Positions 16,801 to 25,300 of a stretch of DNA of 34,936 nt are shown in pieces. Position numbers and translations under genes: made by a program. The DNA comes from Mycobacterium sp. 852013-50091_SCH5140682 (GTDB taxonomy: Bacteria > Actinomycetota > Actinomycetes > Mycobacteriales > Mycobacteriaceae): positions 1 through 34,936 of the forward strand of contig NZ_LZTB01000073.1 in assembly GCF_001665685.1 (NCBI RefSeq), in the 5' to 3' direction. The first letter of the stretch is position 1. Each line of letters starts with the position of its first letter. Under the pieces are notes generated by a model. The model was given only the letters and a program-made list of their open reading frames with translations. It made no database searches and was not told the DNA's origin.

Positions 16801-17563
16801 AGAAGTCTTCGGCGGTCAGTTTGCCGTCGCGGGCGCGCCGGACGATGTCCTCGTAGGCGGCGATGAACTGGCCGAAGGCCATGGTTTCGCATTTTTTGAT
16901 GGCGGCGACGACCAGTTGGCGGTTGCCGTCCTTGCCGGGCAGGTCGATGGCCAGACCGAGATTCGTGTGCGCCGGGGTGACCGCATTCGGTTTGCCGTCG
17001 ATTTCGGCGAAGTGCCGGTTCATGTTCGGGAACTTCTTGACCGCCTGCACGATCGCGTAGCCGAGCAGGTGGGTGAAGCTGATCTTGCCGCCGCGGGTGC
17101 GTTTGAGATGGTTGTTGATGACGACGCGGTTGTCGATCATCAGCTTCGCCGGGATGGCCCGCACGCTGGTCGCGGTGGGCACCTCCAGCGAGGAGTTCAT
17201 GTTCTTCACCACCGCAGCCGCAGCACCCCGCAACACCTGCGACTCATCACCCTCGGCCACCGTCACCGACTTTGCCGGCTTGGGGGCGGGAGCCGCCGGA
17301 GCAGCGGCGGCGGCCGGCGCCGCGGGAGTAGCCGGGGCGGGCGCTGCCGGAGCGGCCGGTGCAGCCGGAGCTGGGGTGGCGGGCGCGGTGGGCGTCGCCG
17401 ACTGGCCGTTGGCGGCCGTGGCGTCGGTCGTTGGTTCGGGGGAGTAGTCGACGAGGAACTCGTGCCAACTCGGATCCACCGATGACGGATCCTCGCGGAA
17501 CTTGCGATACATCTCCTCGACCAACCACTCGTTCTGCCCGAATGGTGAAGGTGAACTGGTCAC
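13859..17563 (-). CDS. kgd: Multifunctional 2-oxoglutarate metabolism enzyme Kgd (2-oxoglutarate decarboxylase/dehydrogenase)
   Basis: Kgd fuses an E2-like acyltransferase domain to a thiamine-diphosphate E1 2-oxoglutarate dehydrogenase, and acts at the alpha-ketoglutarate node of the TCA cycle. The 1234-residue protein has an N-terminal segment with the typical start SSPSPFGQNEWLVEEMYRKF, an Ala/Pro-rich linker at about 55-98, and an E2-like domain (about 115-360) with catalytic His320 in STYDHR. The E1 part includes MPHRGRLN (His545) and KYHLG (His585), which line up with His539/His579 of the M. smegmatis enzyme as I recall them. The ThDP motif runs from GDDPEACAW to the Asn of RRGHNEGD. 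The C-terminus ends VEQQEIIDLAFG. GTG start. Known to be inhibited by GarA in mycobacteria. Confidence 0.97.
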   Translation of the reverse strand: MTSSPSPFGQNEWLVEEMYRKFREDPSSVDPSWHEFLVDYSPEPTTDATAANGQSATPTAPATPAPAAPAAPAAPAPATPAAPAAAAAPAAPAPKPAKSVTVAEGDESQVLRGAAAAVVKNMNSSLEVPTATSVRAIPAKLMIDNRVVINNHLKRTRGGKISFTHLLGYAIVQAVKKFPNMNRHFAEIDGKPNAVTPAHTNLGLAIDLPGKDGNRQLVVAAIKKCETMAFGQFIAAYEDIVRRARDGKLTAEDFSGVTISLTNPGTIGTVHSVPRLMAGQGAIIGAGAMEYPAEFQGASEERINEVGIGKLITLTSTYDHRIIQGAESGDFLRTIHQLLLDDEFFDEIFRELGIPYEPVRWRTDNPDSIADKNARVIELIAAYRNRGHLMADIDPLRLDKTRFRSHPDLDVNTHGLTLWDLDRAFKVDGFAGKQYMKLRDILGLLRDAYCRHVGVEYTHILEPEQQKWLQERIEVKHAKPTVAEQKYILSKLNAAEAFETFLQTKYVGQKRFSLEGAETVIPMMDAAIDQAAEHALDEVIIGMPHRGRLNVLANIVGKPYSQIFTEFEGNLNPSQAHGSGDVKYHLGASGNYIQMFGDNDIQVSLTANPSHLEAVDPVLEGLVRAKQDLLDTGADAEGSQTFPVVPLMLHGDAAFAGQGVVAETLNLALLKGYRTGGTIHIVVNNQIGFTTAPTDSRSSEYCTDVAKMIGAPIFHVNGDDPEACAWVARLAIDFRQAFKKDVVIDMLCYRRRGHNEGDDPSMTQPYMYDVIDTKRGSRKAYTESLIGRGDISMKEAEDALRDYQGQLERVFNEVRELEKHAAEPSESVEADQQIPQRLATAVDKSLLARIGDAHLALPEGFTVHPRVKPVLEKRREMAYEGKIDWAFAELLALGSLVSEGKLVRLSGQDTQRGTFTQRHAVIVDRKTGEEFTPLQLLATNTDGTPTGGRFLVYNSALSEYAAVGFEYGYSVGNPDAMVLWEAQFGDFVNGAQSIIDEFISSGEAKWGQLSNVVLLLPHGHEGQGPDHTSGRIERFLQLWAEGSMTIAVPSTPANYFHLLRRHGLDGIQRPLIVFTPKSMLRNKAAVSDIRDFTEQKFRSVLEEPTYTDGDGDRSKVTRILLCSGKIYYDLAARKVKDKRDDVAIVRLEQLAPLPKRRLAQTLDLYPNATDKYWVQEEPANQGAWPSVGLTLPEVLPEYFNPIKRISRRAMSAPSSGSSKVHAVEQQEIIDLAFG

Positions 17564-17665
17564 GGCAGCTGCTCGCCTCGATTCTTGGTCTCGGCAAGCC
17601 GTGGCAAGGGGGCTCGCCGCTCGTCTTTCGTTGTGTCTGCGGTGACCTGCGTGACCGCCGTCTAA

Positions 17666-17671
17666 AGGCTA
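17666..17671 (-). promoter_or_regulatory. Candidate -10 element of kgd
   Basis: The minus strand reads TAGCCT, a TAnnnT hexamer, in GGCGCTAGCCTTTAGACGG. It would place the start of transcription near 17659 and give kgd a leader of about 95 bases. This is a motif match only. Confidence 0.35.
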
Positions 17672-17735
17672 GCGCCTCCGAGCCGACGGCGACCAGGCAC
17701 CGCCCATCTGGGCAGGGACGTGTTGTCGCGGGCCC

Positions 17736-18485
17736 TCAGGACTGCGCGGACGGCAGCACATGCAGGGTCGCGGGCCACCGCGGCGGGGGCGGCCCGAATG
17801 CCTTCTGTGCGTTGCCGATGATCTTCTTGCCCATGAGCCGGTTGCCCACGCCGCCGACGACGGCGCCGATGCCGACCGGCAGCATCTTGCCCAGCGCCAT
17901 GGCGCCGCGCTTGAGGGTGTACTTCTTGACGAAGAACCGCACCAGTCGCGAATTGAGCTGGGACACCGCGGGCAGTGGCAGTGTTGCTGCACCGTCGGAC
18001 AGCCAGGCCCCGCTGGTCCGCCCGGAGCCCAGCAGGTCGGCGATCGCGTGCTTGCTGTCCTCACCGACGAGCACCGCGAGCACCAGGGCACGTCGGCGCT
18101 CTTTATGGTCGGCGGGGATGCCGTGGACCTCGGCGACGGCGAGGACGAACACCGACGTCGCCTCAAGGAACACCACGGTCTCGCCGGCCACCGCGGACAA
18201 GGCCGTCAGGGTGCCGATGCCGGGGAACGCCGCGGCCGAGCCGACCGCCGCGCCACTGGCCATCACGGCAGCCAGATAGTGCTTTTCCAACCGGGTGATG
18301 ATCTCGGCCGGGGTGGCGTTGGGCCGCTGGCTGCGCAACCGGTCGACGTAGGCCTTCACGGCGGGCGCCTGCACGCGTGCGCTGCGCTCCAGGATCGCGG
18401 ACAGTACCTTCGCCGCAGCGCTCGGGTCCTCGTCCGCGTTATCGCGGACCGCAGGCAACTGTTTCTTGGTGGACCGAGCGCTCAC
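17736..18485 (-). CDS. Conserved membrane-associated protein (Rv1249c-type, EcsC-like)
   Basis: This 249-residue protein starts at GTG 18485, with GGGGAGG seven to nine bases upstream (complement of about 18491-18499). The open frame extends 34 codons further, but that part has no ribosome site and runs into the opposing promoter region. After a charged N-terminus it has glycine-rich hydrophobic segments at about 75-125 and 200-222. The region from FPGIGTLTALSAVAGETVVFLE to KERRRALVLAVLVGED resembles EcsC-family proteins. No catalytic motif is evident. It matches Rv1249c by position. Function unknown; it shares a promoter region with the divergent exporter. Confidence 0.75.
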   Translation of the reverse strand: MSARSTKKQLPAVRDNADEDPSAAAKVLSAILERSARVQAPAVKAYVDRLRSQRPNATPAEIITRLEKHYLAAVMASGAAVGSAAAFPGIGTLTALSAVAGETVVFLEATSVFVLAVAEVHGIPADHKERRRALVLAVLVGEDSKHAIADLLGSGRTSGAWLSDGAATLPLPAVSQLNSRLVRFFVKKYTLKRGAMALGKMLPVGIGAVVGGVGNRLMGKKIIGNAQKAFGPPPPRWPATLHVLPSAQS

Positions 18486-18577
18486 TTCGGGGCCTCCCCA
18501 CGTGCGGACCGACAAACATCGGCTGAATGTCCAGGCTAACCCTTGGGGAACGTGCGGCGACGGCTCCAGGGTTTCCG

Positions 18578-18597
18578 TCCGTGACACCTGTCACGGA
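18578..18597. promoter_or_regulatory. Perfect 20-bp palindrome, candidate operator
   Basis: TCCGTGACA (18578-18586) and TGTCACGGA (18589-18597) are perfect 9-bp arms with a 2-bp centre. It sits between the divergent starts at 18485 and 18631. The following A-run is on the wrong side and strand for a U-tailed terminator. TGACA..TGTCA cores are typical of TetR- and GntR-type binding sites. Confidence 0.6.
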
Positions 18598-18630
18598 ATA
18601 AAAAACTGCGATGCGTGGCTAACCATCTTC

Positions 18631-19902
18631 ATGGCATCATCGCCCCACGTGGACGAGACGACAGCCAGCCAGAATCCCGGCGTGAGCCGTACCCGCATGA
18701 TTCTGGTGTTGGGCGCCCTGATCGCCCTCGGCCCACTCACCATCGACATGTACCTGCCCGCGCTGCCGAGGATCGCCGACGAACTCTCGGTGTCGTCGTC
18801 GGTCGCTCAGCTCACGCTCACCGGAACGCTCGCAGGTCTGGGTTTGGGCCAGCTCATCGTGGGTCCGCTGTCGGATTCACTGGGCCGGCGGCGGCCGTTG
18901 ATGGGCGGCATCGTGCTGCACATGCTGGCGTCGGTGCTCTGTGTCTTCGCCCCGGACATCGTGACTCTCGGCATCGCCCGCGGCCTGCAGGGCATGGGTG
19001 CGGCGGCTGCCGCGGTGGTGGCCGTCGCCGTCGTCGGTGACCTGTTCGCGGGTTCGGCCGCTGCCACGGTGATGTCCCGGCTCATGCTGGTATTGGGTGT
19101 GGCGCCGGTGCTCGCGCCGTCGCTGGGCGCGGCAGTGCTGCTGAAGGGTTCGTGGCACTGGGTGTTCATCGCGCTGGTGCTGCTGGCCGGAGCGTTGCTG
19201 CTGATGGCCGTGTTGGCGCTGCCGGAAACGCTGCCGGTGTCGCATCGGCGCCCGTTGCACGTCGGCAGCATTCTCGGCACCTATGCCGAGCTGCTGCGGG
19301 ATGCGCGATTCGTCATCCTGGTGCTGGTGGCCGCCCTTGGCATGTCGGGTTTGTTCGCCTACATCTCGGCCGCGCCGTTCGTGCTGCAGGGCCGTTACGG
19401 GCTTGATCAACAAGCGTTCGCCTTGGTATTCGCCGCAGGTGCGGTCGCGCTCATCGGGTCGACGCAGTTCAACGTGGTGCTGCTGCGGCGGTTCACCCCT
19501 CAGGCGATCACCGTGGCAGCGCTGGTCGCGGCTTCGGTGGCCGGGCTGCTGTTCATCGGGCTCACGGTTGCGGCTGTCGGCGGTTTGACCGGATTCATCG
19601 CGCCGGTGCTCGCCATCCTGGCGGCCATGGGTCTGGTGATCCCGAACGCCCCCGCCGTCGCGCTGTCCCGTCATCCCGACGCTGCGGGGACCGCGGCCGC
19701 GCTGCTCGGCGCCGCCCAGTTCGGGCTCGGCGCGGCGATCGCCCCGTTGGTCGGCGCGCTGGGCAACGGGGCGCTGGCGTTGTCGGTGGTGATGACGCTC
19801 GGTGTGATGATCGCGCTGTCTGCGTTGCTGGCTGTCGGCTTGCGGCGCGGTGAAGCGAGTGTGGACGACATCGTTCCGGCAGTCGTCGTCGAACCTGCCT
19901 GA
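18631..19902 (+). CDS. Bcr/CflA-type multidrug MFS exporter
   Basis: This 423-residue major facilitator has about 12 helices and the drug:proton antiporter-1 features of the Bcr/CflA family: LGPLTIDMYLPALPRIADEL at helix 1 and QLIVGPLSDSLGRRRPL in the first loop. It probably exports a toxic small molecule. The ATG at 18631 is the best start; the frame is open to 18466 but crosses the palindrome and the neighbour's start. A weak TAACCAT -10-like element lies four to five bases before the ATG, so it may be leaderless. No counterpart comes to mind at this position in H37Rv. The palindrome at 18578-18597 probably controls it. Confidence 0.85.
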   Translation: MASSPHVDETTASQNPGVSRTRMILVLGALIALGPLTIDMYLPALPRIADELSVSSSVAQLTLTGTLAGLGLGQLIVGPLSDSLGRRRPLMGGIVLHMLASVLCVFAPDIVTLGIARGLQGMGAAAAAVVAVAVVGDLFAGSAAATVMSRLMLVLGVAPVLAPSLGAAVLLKGSWHWVFIALVLLAGALLLMAVLALPETLPVSHRRPLHVGSILGTYAELLRDARFVILVLVAALGMSGLFAYISAAPFVLQGRYGLDQQAFALVFAAGAVALIGSTQFNVVLLRRFTPQAITVAALVAASVAGLLFIGLTVAAVGGLTGFIAPVLAILAAMGLVIPNAPAVALSRHPDAAGTAAALLGAAQFGLGAAIAPLVGALGNGALALSVVMTLGVMIALSALLAVGLRRGEASVDDIVPAVVVEPA

Positions 19903-19993
19903 CGGGTCCCCACCGGCACGCCGACTTGTCGGGAGGGGGGTGGATCCGTAGCGTCGGCGGGGGCCAGCTCGTTGCCGTCCCCTCACTGATCAC

Positions 19994-21946
19994 ATGTTCG
20001 AGACCTTGAACGCCCGGTTCGCGGGCCGCACTGCCAGCCACAACCCGTGGAACGCGTTGTGGGCGATGATGGTCGGCTTCTTCATGATCCTGCTCGACGC
20101 CACCATCGTGGCCGTCGCCAACCCGACCATCATGCAGCGGTTGGGCGCCGATTACGACGGCGTGATCTGGGTGACCAGCGCCTACCTGCTGGCGTACGCC
20201 GTGCCGTTGCTGGTGTCGGGCCGGCTCGGCGATGTGTACGGACCGAAGAATCTCTACCTTGCCGGGCTGGCGCTGTTCACCGCGGCATCTTTGGCGTGTG
20301 GGCTCGCGGGCAGCATCGAGATACTGATCGCCGCACGCGTCGTCCAGGGGATCGGCGCGGCCTTGTTGACGCCGCAGACCCTCTCGACCATCACCCGGAT
20401 CTTCCCGCCCGAGCGGCGGGGCGTCGCCATGAGTGTGTGGGGAGCGACCGCGGGTGTGGCCACGCTCGTCGGCCCGCTCGCCGGCGGCGTCCTGGTCGGT
20501 GGCCTGGGTTGGCAATGGATCTTCTTCGTCAACGTGCCGATCGGCATCATCGGCTTCGGGCTCGCGGTCTGGCTGGTGCCCGTGCTGCCGACCGCGCCGC
20601 ACCGGTTCGACCTGCTCGGGGTGGCGTTGTCCGCGGTCGGCATGTTCCTCATCGTGTTCGCGCTGCAGGAAGGACATGCGCACCACTGGGCGCCATGGGT
20701 GTGGGGCACGCTGGCCGCCGGGGTGGGGGTGATGGTCGGATTCGTCTACTGGCAGTCGGTCAACACCGCCGAACCGCTGATTCCCCTGCGCATCTTTGCT
20801 GACCGCGACTTCAGCCTGGCCAATATCGGGGTGGCCACCATCGGCTTCGCCGTGACGGCGATGATCCTGCCGTTGATGTTCTTCGCGCAGTCGGTGTGCG
20901 GGCTCTCGCCGACCCGCTCGGCACTGCTGGTCGCGCCGACGGCGATCGCCAGCGGTTCGCTGGCACCGTTGGTGGGCCGCATCGTGGACCGCTCACATCC
21001 ACGACCTGTGGTCGGCTTCGGCTTCGCCGCCATGGCCGTCGGCCTGACCTGGTTGTCGATCGAGATGACCCCCGTCACGCCGATCTGGCGGCTGCTGCTG
21101 CCGCAGGTGCTGATGGGTGTCGGGATGGCATTCATCTGGTCGCCGCTGGCCGCGACCGCGACCCGCAATCTGTCGCCGAGCCTGGCCGGCGCGGGGTCGG
21201 GGGTGTACAACGCCACCCGGCAGGTCGGCTCGGTGCTGGGCAGTGCAGGCATCGCGGCCTTCATGACGTGGGAGATCGGCAGGCAGATGCCGGGCCCCGC
21301 GGTGGTGCAGGCCCGCGCAGAGACTGCCGTGACGGTTTTGCCCGGGTTCCTGCACGAGCCGTTCGCCACGGCCATGGCCCAGTCGATGCTGCTGCCCGCG
21401 TTCATCGCACTCTTCGGTGTGGTCGCGGCGTTGTTCCTGCGCGGCTTCGGTGACCGTCCAGAGGTCGCCGAGGACAGCTACGACGATGAGGTCGACGACG
21501 TCGATGACGGCGACGAACCGACCGAGGTGCTGCGCGTGGTGGGCCCGGCGAACCAGTACCTGCCCGACTATCCCGACGACGACGAGTACATCGAGTACAT
21601 CGTGGAGTGGGATGAGCCCGAGCCCGCGCCCGCGCTTGCATCTACACCCGATCCCGTCACGGAGCCGCTGAGCATTCCAGCGCCGCCCGCGGCCACTTCC
21701 GAGGGCGAGGTCGCGGGCGAGGACCCGTGGCAGGCAATACTGAACCGGCTCATGGCTGATATGCCCGCGAATTCGTCAGACCAGCTGATCGGCCATGCGC
21801 ACAACGGGTTTCACGTTGACGCCGGGCAGCACTTCCGCCCGTTGGAGCCGCCGAGCGGGGAGCACCGGCGAGTCAACGGCAATCACTACGGCGGGGACCC
21901 CGACGACAACCCGTCTTACGGCAGGCATTCGCGGCCGGGGGATTAG
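19994..21946 (+). CDS. DHA2-family MFS exporter with long acidic C-terminal tail (Rv1250-type)
   Basis: This 650-residue transporter belongs to the 14-helix drug:proton antiporter-2 (EmrB/QacA) group. Diagnostic stretches are FFMILLDATIVAVANPTIM, VTSAYLLAYAVPLLVSGRLGD, RVVQGIGAALLTPQTLSTI and, near the end, SGVYNATRQVGSVLGSA. After the last helix (around residue 485) comes a hydrophilic tail of about 165 residues, first Asp/Glu-rich (DDEVDDVDDGDEPTE), then Pro-rich, then His/Asn/Gly-rich. It corresponds to Rv1250. Start ATG 19994; no clear ribosome site is visible. Substrate unknown. Its stop faces that of the Lsr2 gene nine bases away. Confidence 0.88.
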   Translation: MFETLNARFAGRTASHNPWNALWAMMVGFFMILLDATIVAVANPTIMQRLGADYDGVIWVTSAYLLAYAVPLLVSGRLGDVYGPKNLYLAGLALFTAASLACGLAGSIEILIAARVVQGIGAALLTPQTLSTITRIFPPERRGVAMSVWGATAGVATLVGPLAGGVLVGGLGWQWIFFVNVPIGIIGFGLAVWLVPVLPTAPHRFDLLGVALSAVGMFLIVFALQEGHAHHWAPWVWGTLAAGVGVMVGFVYWQSVNTAEPLIPLRIFADRDFSLANIGVATIGFAVTAMILPLMFFAQSVCGLSPTRSALLVAPTAIASGSLAPLVGRIVDRSHPRPVVGFGFAAMAVGLTWLSIEMTPVTPIWRLLLPQVLMGVGMAFIWSPLAATATRNLSPSLAGAGSGVYNATRQVGSVLGSAGIAAFMTWEIGRQMPGPAVVQARAETAVTVLPGFLHEPFATAMAQSMLLPAFIALFGVVAALFLRGFGDRPEVAEDSYDDEVDDVDDGDEPTEVLRVVGPANQYLPDYPDDDEYIEYIVEWDEPEPAPALASTPDPVTEPLSIPAPPAATSEGEVAGEDPWQAILNRLMADMPANSSDQLIGHAHNGFHVDAGQHFRPLEPPSGEHRRVNGNHYGGDPDDNPSYGRHSRPGD

Positions 21947-21955
21947 CGCCGGACG

Positions 21956-22375
21956 TCAGTGCGCGGCGTTGTAGGCATCCATGATGGACGCCGGGATGCG
22001 GCCGCGCCGCGAGACGTTATGGCCGTTGGCCACGGCCCACTCGCGCACCGCCCGGACATGGTCGGGGCCCGAAGGTGCGGCCGCGGCTGCCTTGCGCGAC
22101 GCGGCCTTGCGCGGCGTGGCCGCTTTCGGCTTGGCGGACTGTCGCGGTTCCGGCCGGGCTTTCTTGCGTGCGGCCCGGGCGTCACGAGTCTGTGCTTTCT
22201 TCGCGGCGCTGATGTAACGAGCCATGTCCTTGTCGAACTGGGCGCCGTTCTTGGTGGTCAAGACGAGCGAATAATCCTGCCCGCGATATGAAAACTCAAC
22301 CGTGTCAACAACGTCCGCATCGATTTCCACCCCGTCGAGGTCGTCGACGTACTCGATTGTCACTATCTTGCCCAC
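21956..22375 (-). CDS. Lsr2-type nucleoid-associated protein (paralogue)
   Basis: Lsr2 proteins are the mycobacterial counterpart of H-NS: they coat AT-rich and foreign DNA and silence it. GTG 22375 is preceded by AAGGA (complement of 22382-22386) at six bases and gives 139 residues. Residues 3-60 form the oligomerisation domain (KIVTIEYVDDLDG to TVEFSYRGQDYSLVL). Residues 60-105 are an unusually long Lys/Arg/Ala/Pro linker. Residues 106-139 are the DNA-binding domain, with WAVANGHNVSRRGRIP and the minor-groove RGR at 124-126. The linker is longer than in the canonical 112-residue Lsr2, so this is probably a second copy. It overlaps the upstream helicase by 13 bp. Confidence 0.93.
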   Translation of the reverse strand: MGKIVTIEYVDDLDGVEIDADVVDTVEFSYRGQDYSLVLTTKNGAQFDKDMARYISAAKKAQTRDARAARKKARPEPRQSAKPKAATPRKAASRKAAAAAPSGPDHVRAVREWAVANGHNVSRRGRIPASIMDAYNAAH

Positions 22376-25300
22376 GCAGATTCCTTCGGTTCGGTGAACG
22401 CTTTTGTTCTGAGAGTACCGAGCCCGAGAAATGCGCCCAATTCGACGACGCCTGCCGGTGTGGCGGGTAGGTAATCGGTGAGCGCCGCCGAACGCACGAT
22501 AACGGCGGTGTATTTGGCCCGGCTCACCGCCACGTTGAGGCGATTGCGGTTGAGCAGGAACGAGATTCCCCGCGGTACATCGTCGATCGACGACGCCACC
22601 ATGGAGATGAAAACCACCGGTGCCTGCTGACCTTGGAACTTGTCCACCGTGCCTGCCCGAATTTCGGTCAACCCGGCGGCGTCGAGCCGTTGGCGCAACA
22701 TCACCACCTGCGCGTTGTACGGCGTCACGACGAGCACCTGCTCCTGGGTCAACGGGCCGCTGCCGCTCTCGTCGGTCCACGTCGTCCCGAGGAACCGGGA
22801 AATCTCCGCGACGATGGCGTCGGCCTCCTCGGGGCTGTCGGTGGCGTTGCCGTCGTGCTCGAGAGTCAGCAGCCGCACCCCGGGCTCGTAGCCGTCGAGG
22901 CTGCGGGCCGCGGTGACCGCGTCCACCGAATGCAACCGGCCGTCATAGGACAAGCGCGACACCGCCGCACACACCGCTGGGTGCATCCGGTAAGAGCGGT
23001 CCAGGAAGTAGCCGAGCTCCGCAGGCAACGTGTGGTGCTCACCCACCAGCCAACCCAGCGCCGAGGTGTCCACCGGTTCGGGGTGAGTGCCCGCGCTGAC
23101 CTGCGGCAGCTGCTGCGGGTCGCCCAGCAGCAGCAGATTGGCCGCAGCAGGCGCAACGGCGATCGTGTTGGCCAAGCTGTACTGGCCTGCCTCTTCGACC
23201 ACCAGAAGATCGAGGCTGCGCGGCGGCACTCGCGTCGCATTGGCGAAATCCCATGCCGTACCGCCGATCACGCAACCCTCATGCTCGGAGATGAACGCCG
23301 GATAGTCTTTTTCGTCGAGCTCTGTCCAGCAGGGGTTCTCGGTGCGGCCCTTCTTGGCGACCCGTGCCGCGTCCACGCCTGCCTTGACGATATCGCGAAA
23401 CAGGTTCTCCACCACCGCATGCGCCTGCGCCACCACGCCGATGCGCCAATGGTGGTGATTGACCAGCTTGGCGATCACCGCCGCGGCGGTATAGGTCTTG
23501 CCGGTTCCGGGCGGGCCGTGCACGGCCAGGTATGACGAGTCGAGACCCAGCAGCGCCGCCGTGATCTGCTCCTCGACCGGTCGGTCGTCGTGGGGCAGGG
23601 CGGTGCCGCTGCGGGTGCGGGGCGGTCGACGCAACAGCACGTCGACGACGCCGGTGGCGGGCAGGCCGGGCAGGCCCGCCGCGACCTGGGCCGCAGTGGC
23701 TTCGATCGATTCGCGCAGGGCCGTGGTGCGGATGGGCGGCCCAGGCGTCAACGCGAACGGGGTTTGATCGAACACCGTGCCACCCTTGGGTTCCCGCTCG
23801 GTGACCAGGACTTCGGTTGGGGCGGCGGGATCGTCGCACTCGAGTACCTGCACCGATCCGAACGCCCGGCGCTGCGGATCATCCGTCAGACCGTCGGGAG
23901 CAGGGGGATCGTAGAGGGCATACATCTCCCGGCTCAGCTCGCCGTTGGCCAGCATACCGCGCAGCAATACCTGCCGCTGCGGTTTGCGGGCCCGTGGCGG
24001 GGTGTGCCAATCGGTGACGACGGTCGCCGTCTCGGATACGAAAACCCCTGTGCTGTCCGCCCATTCGTCGACCGGATGGTTCAGCCGGTCGAAATGTCCC
24101 CACCAGTACGGCTTGTCCTCGCGGCGATGGTAGCCGCGGGCCGCCGAGATCATCGCCACCGCCTGCTGCTCGGGTTTTCGTTCGGCGTCGCCGACGAAGC
24201 GTCGCAGGGTGCGGGCCAGCTGGTCTTCCGGTTCGGTCGGCCCTCCGTCGGTCACGGGTTGGGCGCCCAGCGGCGGCACGCTCGACTCGATGGCCCGGTT
24301 GATCAGCCAGTCCCGCAGCTTGCGCGTGGACGTGCAGTCGTACCGGTTGTAGTCCTCGATCTCCTTGAGGACCACGGCTGCGTCGTCGTGGCGCCCCTGC
24401 GCACGCAGCGCACAATACTTCGCGTACTGGGTGATGGAGTCGGTGGCAGTGGTGACGTCGCCGCTGCGCAGCTGCGACCCCATGTACAACGGCTCAAGCG
24501 ATTTCAGGCTGTAGTTCTTGGTGCCTATGCGAATGCTCTTGCGTACCAACGGATACAGGTCGACCAGGATGCCGTTGCGCAGCAGTTCGTCGACGGCGTC
24601 CTCGCCCTCGCCGTAGCGTCCGGCCAACCGCAGCAGCGCCGTCTTCTCGTATGCCGCGTAGTGGTAGATGTGCATGTTCGGATAGCGCTTGCGCCGTTGC
24701 CGGACCAACTTCAGGAAGTCGCGCAGGGCTTGGCGTTCCTCGGCGCGGTCGTGCGCCCACAGGGGGTGAAAGTCCTCGACCTTGGTGCCGAGCACACCGA
24801 ACATGTACTCCAGACCCCACTGTCTGCCGTCGTCGGTCCACAGCGGGTCGCCCTCGAAGTCGAAGAACAGATCGCCCTTGTCCGGGTCGGGCAGTTGCAT
24901 CAGCGGCGCGGCGTCGACCACCTCGAACGGTGGCTTGCCATCGACCCGGTCGGCGCGTTGCAGGCGTGCCTGCGCGGTCAGGTTGGCCAGGATGCGGGGG
25001 TGCAGGCCGGCGACCGGGCCTTCGTGACGGGTCAGCTCGGCGACCGTGGTGACCCCTGCGTCGATCAGCCGCGCCCGCTGGGTCACCCTCATGCCTGCGA
25101 CCAGCAGCAGATCATCGTGGGCGCTGACCTGCTCGGCGCACTCGGGACACCGGAAGCACGCCCGCACGTCGTCGGCCCAGCTGACCGGCCTGCCTGCGGC
25201 GAGGTGCTCGTCGAGCAGCCGCTGCAGGGCCTCGCGGCGCGGCCGGTACACGCCGAGCAGCTCCTCGGCCGGGTAAGAGGCCACCGCGCCGTCACCCAAC

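Noticed and set aside
16055..17485. Long plus-strand open frame opposite kgd (476 codons)
   Set aside because: Shadow of the kgd coding sequence; its composition is that of a mirrored GC-rich gene.
18578..18606. Intrinsic terminator formed by the 20-bp palindrome and A-run
   Set aside because: The run is A on the plus strand after the stem, and its T-run precedes the stem on the minus strand. Neither orientation gives stem then U-run, and both flanking genes point away from it.
22057..22200. Lys/Ala-rich stretch as a separate small basic gene
   Set aside because: It is in frame as the linker of the Lsr2 protein between its two conserved domains.
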